Assembly: GCF_900169065.1 (NCBI RefSeq)
Contig: NZ_FXZB01000019.1
Location: 44,582-108,581, forward strand
DNA from: Brevibacterium aurantiacum
GTDB taxonomy: Bacteria > Actinomycetota > Actinomycetes > Actinomycetales > Brevibacteriaceae
Length of the DNA: 64,000 nucleotides
Direction of reading: 5' to 3'
Part shown: piece after piece, positions 43,057-50,604 of the stretch
Layout of the letters: the number at the start of each line of letters is the position of its first letter
How positions within the stretch are numbered: the stretch's first letter is position 1
Notes under the pieces: model-generated
The model's input: the letters and a program-made list of their open reading frames with translations, nothing else
Database searches by the model: none
What the model was told of the DNA's origin: nothing
Translations under genes and position numbers: made by a program

Positions 43057-44658
43057 TCATTCGACCAAGGTGATGCCGTTGACGTTCGTCCAGCCTTGGC
43101 CCAGTGAGTTCTTCACGCCTTGGCCGAAGGTGATATCCGGTCGCACAGCAAAGGGAACATAATCCGCAGACTGGTACATCGAGGCCTCTGCCTTCTCCCA
43201 GCTGCCGCAGGCCTCTTTGCCGCTGAGTTTCGATGCTTCCTTCACTTCTTCGTCGAATTGTGGGTTGGAGATGCCGGCGTAGTTGGATCCTTTGGGCGGT
43301 GCTTGACCGGAGACGAAGGTCGCGAGCACATTGGGCACCGAGTAGTTCGAGGCCAACCAGATCACATCAAAGTCCTCGGCGGCGCCGGGCGAATTGATCT
43401 TCTCGAGGAAGGCACCTGCATCCGTACCGTGGTGCTTCACTCCGACGCCGATCTTCGACCACTGCTCGGCCATGAGTTCGGCTGTCGACGAGGTTTCGGG
43501 CCAACGCGTGTACCACCCGAAATCGAGAGTCAGCGGCTTCCCGTCCTTGCTGCGCTTGCCGTCTGACCCCTTCTTCCAGCCGGCCGCATCGAGTCGTGAT
43601 TCAGCATCGGCGATATCGGACTTCGGCAGATTCGTGGTTGCCGCATCATAGGTGCAGATCGTCGGTTTGAGCACTGCCAGTCGTTCGGCGCGTTTGCCCT
43701 GGCCGGCCGTTTGGACCTGCATGAGCGCGTCGAGGTCGAGAGCCTCGGTGAGGGCGATGCGCACGTTCTCATCGGCTGTCGGCGCACTCTTGGCTTGACT
43801 GTAGGCGAATCCGCCGGTGATGAGGTCGTCTTGGTAGAACGGTTGGAGGGTGGAGGCCACACGTTCCTCATCGGGACCCTGTACCGCGGCGATATTCAGT
43901 TCGCCGGACATGAGCTGGTTGGCGCGAGTGCTCGGATTGTCGACGATGCTGATCTCGACTTCTTTGGGCACGCCGGGTGTCTTTCCTGTCGGAGTACCTT
44001 CGGGACCCCAGTTGTAATCATCTCGACGTTCGAAGGTGTAGTGATCTCCGGGAACCGCCTGCTTGAGCGAGTACATGCCGGTGCCGTTCGTGGCGGTCTC
44101 CACACTCTTCGGATCATCCAAGGCACTTTGACAGTAGATCGGTTGGATTCCCATCTGGGGCAGCAGGAAGGAATTGGGAGATTTCGTCGTGACGGTCACG
44201 GTCCGTGCGTCCTCGTCCTCTTTCACAGTCGCATCGGCTGGGACGACGAGGCCCTTGAAGCTGGATGAGTTCTTGGGATCGAGGATCCACCGGTAATTGT
44301 TCGCCACGGTCTCGGCCGTCAATTGTGACCCGTCCTCGCAAGTGATTCCCTCGCGAATGGTGAAGCTCAGCGATGTCGGAGTCTCTTCCCACTTCTCCGC
44401 CAGCCATCCCTGGGGTTCGCCATCATCATCGAAGTAGACAGGGGACTCGTAGGCCCAGGGATAGACATAGCTGAGAGTCGCCGAGGTATTGACGTGTCGG
44501 AACAGATTGCCAGGATCCTCATTGACGGCAACCTTGAGAGTGCCGTCGATGACGGGGTCTCCTTCACCGTTTGAGGCTCCGCTTCCACCACCTCCACCGC
44601 AGGCGGTGAGAGTGAGTGCACAGAGTCCGGCAACGGCGGCGAGCAAACGTTTCTTCAT
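43057..44658 (-). CDS. ABC transporter substrate-binding lipoprotein, dipeptide/oligopeptide family (SBP_bac_5)
   Basis: A 533-residue extracellular binding protein. The ATG at 44658 gives a short n-region MKKR, a hydrophobic stretch and a lipobox ending TLTACGG (Cys about 24). The mature part matches family 5 binding proteins (FRHVNTSATLSYVYPWAYES, EGITCEDGSQLTAETVANNY, VEISIVDNPSTRANQLMSGE). GAGGACATC precedes the ATG. The matching permease and ATPase genes lie on the other side of the island at 49825-53518, not next to it. It begins the cotranscribed set binding protein-S12 hydrolase-deacylase. Confidence 0.9.
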   Translation of the reverse strand: MKKRLLAAVAGLCALTLTACGGGGGSGASNGEGDPVIDGTLKVAVNEDPGNLFRHVNTSATLSYVYPWAYESPVYFDDDGEPQGWLAEKWEETPTSLSFTIREGITCEDGSQLTAETVANNYRWILDPKNSSSFKGLVVPADATVKEDEDARTVTVTTKSPNSFLLPQMGIQPIYCQSALDDPKSVETATNGTGMYSLKQAVPGDHYTFERRDDYNWGPEGTPTGKTPGVPKEVEISIVDNPSTRANQLMSGELNIAAVQGPDEERVASTLQPFYQDDLITGGFAYSQAKSAPTADENVRIALTEALDLDALMQVQTAGQGKRAERLAVLKPTICTYDAATTNLPKSDIADAESRLDAAGWKKGSDGKRSKDGKPLTLDFGWYTRWPETSSTAELMAEQWSKIGVGVKHHGTDAGAFLEKINSPGAAEDFDVIWLASNYSVPNVLATFVSGQAPPKGSNYAGISNPQFDEEVKEASKLSGKEACGSWEKAEASMYQSADYVPFAVRPDITFGQGVKNSLGQGWTNVNGITLVE

Positions 44659-44668
44659 GATGTCCTCT

Positions 44669-45583
44669 TCATTGAGTGAGTTTTCGAACCGAGCGAAGAT
44701 CAGCAACCGCAGCAGCAGCGAGGTCGGCGATGGCGTCGTCGAATCTGGGATTGATCGACAGGGACGAAGGGGTGCGGAGGAAGACAGCCACGGCGTATCT
44801 GTCGCCTTCGGTGAACTCGACGACCCCGGACTCATTGCGGATGAAAGGCAGGGTTCCGGTCTTTCCGCTCACGGACACCTCGTCGCCGAATCCCCGGCGC
44901 AGACGGTGCGGCCACACCTGCAGCCCCAGGATCCGCCTGGCCTCTGTGCAGGCGGCAGCGGGTATGCCCACCTCGTTCCACAGCGCGGCGAGCAGCGCCG
45001 TCGTCTCGGCTGGAGTTGAACGGTTCGTTCGATCCGGATCTAGGGTTCGAGTCTCCGACCATGCCTCGCTGGCACCTTGTGCATCGTAGGCCACCGGCGG
45101 GTCCAGGGACGCCAGATCGGCAGCCGCTGTGTCGAAGAGATATTGGCAGTCTCCTTCGAGCACGGTGGAAGTCAGTCCAAGCTCTCGCATCCGTGCATTG
45201 ATGGAGGTGCGGCCGAGGATGTTCATGACGACGTCGGTGGCGCGATTGTCCGAGACGGTCATCATCGACAGGCAGAGGTCTCGGAACGACACTGACACCG
45301 AATCGGTGAAGACCGCCAGTCCGGTCCCACCCTGCACAGGAAAATCGTCCGGAGTCAGGCTGATCCGATAATCGCCCGGGATGCTGCCAGTGCTCATTCG
45401 GATGCAGGCTTCGACGAGCACCGGGAGCTTGAACACGCTAGCGGAGACCACGGGCTCTGCTTCTCTGGCTCCGACTCCGGAGCCTTCATGCGAGCTGTGG
45501 ACCTGATCAAGGTCGCGGGCATGGACAAAAGAGGTGATGCCCAGCTCATCTTCGAGTCGTCCGATCACTGTGTCGAGGATCAT
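44669..45583 (-). CDS. Class A beta-lactamase-fold serine hydrolase without signal peptide
   Basis: A 304-residue protein with three class A motifs: S49-V-F-K52 (SASVFKLPVL), S111-D-N113 (TVSDNRATDVV) and K241-T-G243 (SGKTGTLPF). The omega-loop ExxLN motif of true class A enzymes is not found where expected (the region reads TRTLDPDRTNRSTP), and there is no signal peptide. So it is probably a cytoplasmic peptidase or amidase rather than an antibiotic beta-lactamase. It lies 10 bases upstream of the peptide-binding protein gene on the same strand and is divergent from the GNAT gene. Confidence 0.82.
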   Translation of the reverse strand: MILDTVIGRLEDELGITSFVHARDLDQVHSSHEGSGVGAREAEPVVSASVFKLPVLVEACIRMSTGSIPGDYRISLTPDDFPVQGGTGLAVFTDSVSVSFRDLCLSMMTVSDNRATDVVMNILGRTSINARMRELGLTSTVLEGDCQYLFDTAAADLASLDPPVAYDAQGASEAWSETRTLDPDRTNRSTPAETTALLAALWNEVGIPAAACTEARRILGLQVWPHRLRRGFGDEVSVSGKTGTLPFIRNESGVVEFTEGDRYAVAVFLRTPSSLSINPRFDDAIADLAAAAVADLRSVRKLTQ

Positions 45584-45701
45584 ATCCTCATCTTCCTCAA
45601 AGGCACCGGGGGTCGGCTTCGGAGTTCAGGACAAAGATGCGATACCTGTTTCGTCCAAGTCGACAGGGCCCTCGGCGTCTGGAGTAGGCGACGAGGCGGT
45701 T

Positions 45702-45717
45702 TTGTCGTTCCCGACAA
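45702..45717. promoter_or_regulatory. Inverted repeat in the divergent promoter region of the D-amino-acid island
   Basis: TTGTCG and CGACAA flank TTCC, a perfect 6-bp inverted repeat. The 229-base gap 45584-45812 must contain promoters for both directions; nothing else stands out in it. Confidence 0.35.
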
Positions 45718-45812
45718 TCGCAGACACGAACCCTGCTCCGATCCGCCGATGTGCGCGGCCACGTGCACACGAAATGCTGGGAGCAAAGTTTCCTACGGTG
45801 AAAGGACACAGT

Positions 45813-46661
45813 ATGAATCGTCTGGCTCCTCCACGGTCCGTCGTGCTCGAGGCCGAATTCATGGCAGATGCGCGATGTGCGGAGCTTGGCCTCGATATCC
45901 AGGAGGTCCGCGATCCTCAGGATCTGCGAACAGTCGTGGAGATCTTTTCCCGGATCTGGAAGACACCGGGAGCACCGATCATCGACCATTCGGCGCTTAC
46001 CGCCATGTCGCATGCCGGCAACCCGGTGTTCCTGGCCCGCCTAGGTGCCGAGGCGGTCGGAGCCGCCGTGGGTTTCTGCGGTCCGGCCAGATCTCCGTTC
46101 CACTCCCACATCGTCGGCTTTCTCCCAGGCTCTGCAGGACGTGGGTTCGGGCATGCGATCAAGCTGCGGCAGCGAGCGTGGTGTCTGGAGAAAGGAATCG
46201 TGGAGATGACCTGGACCTATGACCCTTTGGTGTGTCGCAACGCCTACTTCAATATCGGACGCCTCGGAGCGATCCCGGTCGAATACCTCCAGAATTTCTA
46301 CGGCCAGATGACGGACTCGATCAACGCCGGAGAACTCTCGGACCGAATGCTCATCCTCTGGGATCTCACCTGCGATCCCACCGCGCCGACGTTTGAGACT
46401 GACGCAGGCATCACCTCGGCGATCGAGGACAGGGGAGGGACACCGTCTCTCTACGTCCCGCCCACAGTCGGAGTCGACGCCGTGAGCATCGCCGTTCCGT
46501 GGGACATCGAGGCACTGCGGCAGGAAGACCCGGTCCGGGCACATGCGTGGCGCCTGGTCACCCGGGACGCCTTCACCGATCTGCTCGGCAACAACTGGCG
46601 AGTCGTCGGATTCTCCCGCCACAGTCCCCACCACGGTCAGTATGTGCTGCGCCGCCCGTGA
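45813..46661 (+). CDS. GNAT-superfamily acyltransferase (COG3375-like), putative N-succinyltransferase
   Basis: A 282-residue GNAT-type protein of the COG3375 kind. The acyl-CoA region is SHIVGFLPGSAGRGFGHAIK, with the pyrophosphate loop Q/RxxGxG as GSAGRGFG, then LRQRAWCLEKGIVEMTWTYD and PLVCRNAYFNIGRLGAIPVE. In other bacteria this family neighbours N-succinylamino-acid racemase, and a Geobacillus member N-succinylates D-amino acids. Here the racemase gene follows 36 bases later. GAAAGGACACAGT precedes the ATG at 45813; a longer upstream frame is rejected. Substrate is inferred from context. Confidence 0.8.
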   Translation: MNRLAPPRSVVLEAEFMADARCAELGLDIQEVRDPQDLRTVVEIFSRIWKTPGAPIIDHSALTAMSHAGNPVFLARLGAEAVGAAVGFCGPARSPFHSHIVGFLPGSAGRGFGHAIKLRQRAWCLEKGIVEMTWTYDPLVCRNAYFNIGRLGAIPVEYLQNFYGQMTDSINAGELSDRMLILWDLTCDPTAPTFETDAGITSAIEDRGGTPSLYVPPTVGVDAVSIAVPWDIEALRQEDPVRAHAWRLVTRDAFTDLLGNNWRVVGFSRHSPHHGQYVLRRP

Positions 46662-46697
46662 CCATCAACCGCTCACCAATATTGAGAGAGGACCCTT

Positions 46698-47825
46698 ATG
46701 AAACTGAGAACTCTGCGTATCCACCACCTTGAGCTGCCCTTGGTCTCACCGTTCACCACCTCCTTTATGACCCAAACCCATAAACGTTGCTTCCTCATCG
46801 AAGCGCAGGTCGAGACCGAGGATGGACGCTCCGTCACAGGGTGGGGCGAGAACGTGGCCCTGGACCGACCCTTCTATTCCGCAGAGCACCTTGACGGCGC
46901 CGCCGAGGTGGTCATGCGTTGGCTGGCACCGGTGCTCGCCGAGAGAGAAGACCTCAATCCAGAACGAGTGTCGAGCCTGTTGTCCCATGTCATCGGTCAG
47001 CCCATGGCGAAGGCCTCGATGGAGATGGCGATCCTCGACGCCGCTTTGAGATCGCAGGGTCGATCGTTCCACGACTATCTCGGAGCTGTGCGGACTACGG
47101 TCCCGTCCGGCGTCTCCATCGGCATCCAGGAGTCGACCGTCGAAACCGTGCGAGTGATCGGCAGATACGTCGACGAAGGCTATGCACGGATCAAACTGAA
47201 GATTCAACCGGGCGCGGATATCGCTCCGGTGGCGGCTGTGCGAAAGGAGTTCGGCGATGATCTCCTTTTCCAGGTTGATGCGAATGCCGCATACACACTG
47301 GCCGATGCCACCACATTGGCCAAACTCGATGATTACGGACTCCTCCTCATCGAACAGCCCTTGGGTGAAGCCGATCTGAGGCAGCACTCCTTGCTGAGAT
47401 CAACTCTTCGCACACCCATCTGCCTCGATGAATCCATTGACTCCCCGGAAGCTGCGGCGGATGCCATCGCCTTCGGTGCTGTCGACATCATCAACATCAA
47501 ACCCGGCCGTGTAGGCGGATATCTCGCCGCCCGCAAGATCCACGATCTCGCCGTGGCCAACGGCATCGCAGTGTGGTGCGGTGGCATGCTGGAGACCGGA
47601 CTGGGACGCGCCGCGAATGCTGCGCTCGCCGCCCTCGACGGGTTCACTCTGCCGGGTGATATCTCCGGCTCGGACCGCTTCTTCGCCGAAGACATCACAA
47701 CCACTACGATCAGAATGCACGACGGCATCGTCGATGTGCCCCGCGGGCCGGGCATGGGCATAGAGGTCGATAGGGCGAAGGTCGAGAGATACCGGACGCG
47801 TCTGCAGGAGGTGCCTCTGCCATGA
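46698..47825 (+). CDS. N-succinylamino-acid racemase / o-succinylbenzoate synthase family protein
   Basis: A 375-residue enolase-superfamily enzyme of the MenC/NSAR group. All catalytic residues are visible: K166-x-K168 (RIKLKIQPG), metal ligands D194 (VDANAAYT), E219 (LLLIEQPL) and D244 (CLDESID), and K268 (INIKPGRVGGY). The end WCGGMLETGLGRAANAALAA is typical of NSAR/OSBS. No menaquinone genes are near, while a GNAT acyltransferase precedes it and a peptidase follows, so racemisation of N-acylamino acids is the likelier role. Its stop overlaps the start of the S9 peptidase gene (ATGA). Confidence 0.88.
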   Translation: MKLRTLRIHHLELPLVSPFTTSFMTQTHKRCFLIEAQVETEDGRSVTGWGENVALDRPFYSAEHLDGAAEVVMRWLAPVLAEREDLNPERVSSLLSHVIGQPMAKASMEMAILDAALRSQGRSFHDYLGAVRTTVPSGVSIGIQESTVETVRVIGRYVDEGYARIKLKIQPGADIAPVAAVRKEFGDDLLFQVDANAAYTLADATTLAKLDDYGLLLIEQPLGEADLRQHSLLRSTLRTPICLDESIDSPEAAADAIAFGAVDIINIKPGRVGGYLAARKIHDLAVANGIAVWCGGMLETGLGRAANAALAALDGFTLPGDISGSDRFFAEDITTTTIRMHDGIVDVPRGPGMGIEVDRAKVERYRTRLQEVPLP

Positions 47826-49759
47826 AGGCCCCCGACCTCGATACTCTCAACCGGATCACCGATCCGCAGGCCGCGCGAATCCTGCTCGGAGGCGATGGCG
47901 TGCTCATCGTCGCCGCACGGCACCCGGTGGAAGGGCCAAGCGTATCGGAACTGCGCGTCGTGCCCCTGACCAGCGTGGGACCTGCCCGGTCGTTGACATC
48001 CGGGCACAATGACACCGCGCCCGCACTGTCTCCAGATGGGACGATGGTCGCATTCCTCAGAGCGAACGCCGGCAGCTCCGATCTCTGCCTGGTCCCGGTA
48101 AGCGGCGGTGAGGTCACCATTCACACCACTGGACTGGCGGCGCTCGGCACCCCTGTGTTCTCTCCGGACGGGACCACGATAGCGCTGCCCTGCCTTGTCG
48201 ACGAGGAACCAACGGAGCCTCGGGCTGCGCTGGTGGTCGATGGCGAACCTGCTCATAAGATCGATGGTCTGGGATGGATCGGAACGGCACGCAGCCGAAT
48301 CCGGCTCATCCCAGTCGGCGGTGGAGACAGCACGGACATCCTCACCGATGGCAACAGCACTGACCCGAAGTGGTCACCGGATGGACGCATGCTGGCATTC
48401 GTGCGCACCCGCGCCACCGCCTCAGCGCGAGTGCCGGCGCAGGAGATAGGCCTCGTCGACACCGATGCTGTGACCAGAAGCCTGCGTTTCCCCTGGGCCG
48501 CGCGCAGCCTGAGTGGGCCACTGGTGTGGACGCCCGAGAGCACCGCCGTGATCGCGATCGGTCAGATGGTTCCGGGTATCGAACTGCCCAGGCTGACCCG
48601 GCTTGATCTGGACACCTCAAGGATCACGGTGCTCACCGATGACCTTGATCTCGGGGTGATGGGCGGTGGGTCCGGATACCCCGGGGGTGCTCCAGTCTTC
48701 GGTGAGGACGCTCGTCTCTATTTCTGCGTGCGTGAAAGGGGGCGCAGCATACTGGTGTCGATCGACCTCGACGCACCGCGGGGCGCTGGCGGGGGAGTGG
48801 AGGTTCTCCACCACCCAATCTCCGAGACCGCGGTCATCAGCGGCCTCGATGTGGTGGGTGCCGTTGCCGTGATGCGAGTCTCTGATGCTGATCGACCGGG
48901 TGAGATCATGGCGCTCGACGTCGAATCGGGTGAGGTGCGCGAGCTGACGCATTTCTGGGACGAGGACATTCCCGACGCCGCTTTCATCCGGCCGAGGAGT
49001 TTGAGATTTTCCATCTCCGATGGCTTCGAGGTCCACGGATGGCTGTTGCGTGCCGAGTCGACGGAAGGGCCAGCGCCCACGCTGCTCGACATTCATGGTG
49101 GCCCGCACAATGCCTGGACCGGAGTCGCTGACATCGCACATATCTACCATCAGGTGCTGGCAGCGGAGGGGTGGAACATCCTCACTCTCAATCCACGGGC
49201 CTCCGATGGCTACGGTTCCCGGTTCCTGAAAGCTACCCGAGGCGCATGGGGCGAGGCCGATGAGAAGGACTTCCTCGAACCGCTCGACGCCTTGATCGAA
49301 GAGGGCCTCGTCGACTCGGATCGGGTTGCCGTCACCGGATACAGCTACGGCGGTTACATGACCTGTTGGCTGACATCGAAGCATCCTGAACGCTTCACTG
49401 CGGCCGTTCCTGGAGGGCTCATCTGCGATCTGGACATGTTCGCAGCCACCAGCGATATGGGGCCGCACCTGTGCGAGGTTGAGTTCGGGTCGCAGGCCTT
49501 CGACCATCTCTCGCCGATCCACCACGTGGACCGGGTCGCTATGCCCACACTCATTCTGCATGGTCAGGACGATCAGCGCTGTCCCGTCGACCAAGCGGAG
49601 CTGTGGTATTCGAGAATACGCGGCAATAGAGTAGAGACCAGGCTCGTCGTCTACCCGCAGGGCTCTCACGTGTTCATCCTCAACGGACCTGTGACGCATC
49701 GCCTTGACTACAACCAGCGGGTCATCGATTGGGTGAGGACACACACTCTTTCCGCCTGA
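47822..49759 (+). CDS. S9 family peptidase (prolyl oligopeptidase/acylaminoacyl peptidase-like)
   Basis: A 645-residue serine peptidase. Residues about 20-380 form a beta-propeller (for example DTAPALSPDGTMVAFLRANA, STDPKWSPDGRMLAFVRTRA). The C-terminal hydrolase domain has the nucleophile Ser508 in VTGYSYGGYMTCW, the acid in LHGQDDQRCPVDQ and the His in PQGSHVFILNGP. S9C relatives release N-acylated amino acids or act on short peptides. It is translationally coupled to the racemase gene, which supports joint action on peptide-derived amino acids. No signal peptide, hence cytoplasmic. Confidence 0.92.
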   Translation: MKAPDLDTLNRITDPQAARILLGGDGVLIVAARHPVEGPSVSELRVVPLTSVGPARSLTSGHNDTAPALSPDGTMVAFLRANAGSSDLCLVPVSGGEVTIHTTGLAALGTPVFSPDGTTIALPCLVDEEPTEPRAALVVDGEPAHKIDGLGWIGTARSRIRLIPVGGGDSTDILTDGNSTDPKWSPDGRMLAFVRTRATASARVPAQEIGLVDTDAVTRSLRFPWAARSLSGPLVWTPESTAVIAIGQMVPGIELPRLTRLDLDTSRITVLTDDLDLGVMGGGSGYPGGAPVFGEDARLYFCVRERGRSILVSIDLDAPRGAGGGVEVLHHPISETAVISGLDVVGAVAVMRVSDADRPGEIMALDVESGEVRELTHFWDEDIPDAAFIRPRSLRFSISDGFEVHGWLLRAESTEGPAPTLLDIHGGPHNAWTGVADIAHIYHQVLAAEGWNILTLNPRASDGYGSRFLKATRGAWGEADEKDFLEPLDALIEEGLVDSDRVAVTGYSYGGYMTCWLTSKHPERFTAAVPGGLICDLDMFAATSDMGPHLCEVEFGSQAFDHLSPIHHVDRVAMPTLILHGQDDQRCPVDQAELWYSRIRGNRVETRLVVYPQGSHVFILNGPVTHRLDYNQRVIDWVRTHTLSA

Positions 49760-49765
49760 TCAGCG

Positions 49766-49811
49766 CATTGCAGCCTGAACGTAATATCTGGGGCCCCGGG
49801 CGGCTGCAATG
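49766..49811. terminator. Bidirectional terminator-like hairpin between convergent genes
   Basis: CATTGCAGCC (49766-49775) and GGCTGCAATG (49802-49811) are perfect 10-bp arms; the loop contains GGGGCCCC. It lies between the stop of the S9 gene and the stop of the convergent ATPase gene, so it probably ends both transcripts. Confidence 0.55.
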
Positions 49812-49824
49812 TCTTCCGGAATCG

Positions 49825-50604
49825 TCAGAGTGAGGGGACGGCGGCGATGAGTTCGCGCGTGTATTCCTGCTTCGGAGACTCCATGATGTCGAGGGTTTCG
49901 CCCACTTCAACCAGTTGCCCTCCTCTCATCACCGCAACTCGTTCGCAGACTGCACGAACGACAGCCAGATTGTGGCTGATGAAGAGCAGCGAGAACCCGA
50001 TTTCCTGCTGCAGCTCCCGCAGCAGGTTGAGCACCGTGCCCTGGACCGAGACATCGAGCGCCGAGGTGATCTCGTCAGCCAGGATGACTTCGGGTCTGGC
50101 TGCGATGGACCGGGCCACCGCCACCCGCTGCCGCTGACCACCCGAGAGTTCAGTCGGCATGCTGGCGGCGCGATCGGCCGGCAGAGACACAGATTTGAGA
50201 AGTTCGCTCACCCGGGCGGCACGCGACCGTGCTGACGGGCGAGGTTCCTCCTCTCTGCGATGAGCCGCGACGATTGCCTCGTCGAGGGATTCGCCAATCG
50301 TCCGGCGAGGATCGAAGCAGGATTGAGGATCCTGGAAGACCATCTGAATGCGTCTGCGTTCCCTCACCGCTGTCCCTGTAGCGTTCGAGATCACAGTGTC
50401 GCCGAGGCGGATACGTCCTGCTGCTGGTTCAGTCAGACCGACAGCGGCTCTGGCCAAGGTTGATTTGCCGGATCCTGATTCCCCGACGAGGCCGAGGACC
50501 TCCCCGGGGGCCAGGCGCAGACTGACCGAATCGACGGCTGTGAATGTCTTTGGTCCACGACCGTAGCTGATGCTCACGGAATCGAAACTCAGTGCTCGAG
50601 TCAT
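49825..50604 (-). CDS. Oligopeptide ABC transporter ATP-binding protein (DppF/OppF-like)
   Basis: A 259-residue ABC ATPase. Walker A is VGESGSGKSTLARA, the Q-loop is MVFQDPQSCFDPRR, the signature is LSGGQRQRVAVARS and Walker B is VILADEITSALDVS. These match the second ATPase of peptide transporters, but the C-terminal iron-sulfur-like cysteine motif of some OppF proteins is absent and the chain ends soon after EYTRELIAAVPSL. Its ATG overlaps the stop of the fused permease-ATPase gene. It serves uptake for the peptide-binding protein at 43057 by inference. Confidence 0.9.
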   Translation of the reverse strand: MTRALSFDSVSISYGRGPKTFTAVDSVSLRLAPGEVLGLVGESGSGKSTLARAAVGLTEPAAGRIRLGDTVISNATGTAVRERRRIQMVFQDPQSCFDPRRTIGESLDEAIVAAHRREEEPRPSARSRAARVSELLKSVSLPADRAASMPTELSGGQRQRVAVARSIAARPEVILADEITSALDVSVQGTVLNLLRELQQEIGFSLLFISHNLAVVRAVCERVAVMRGGQLVEVGETLDIMESPKQEYTRELIAAVPSL

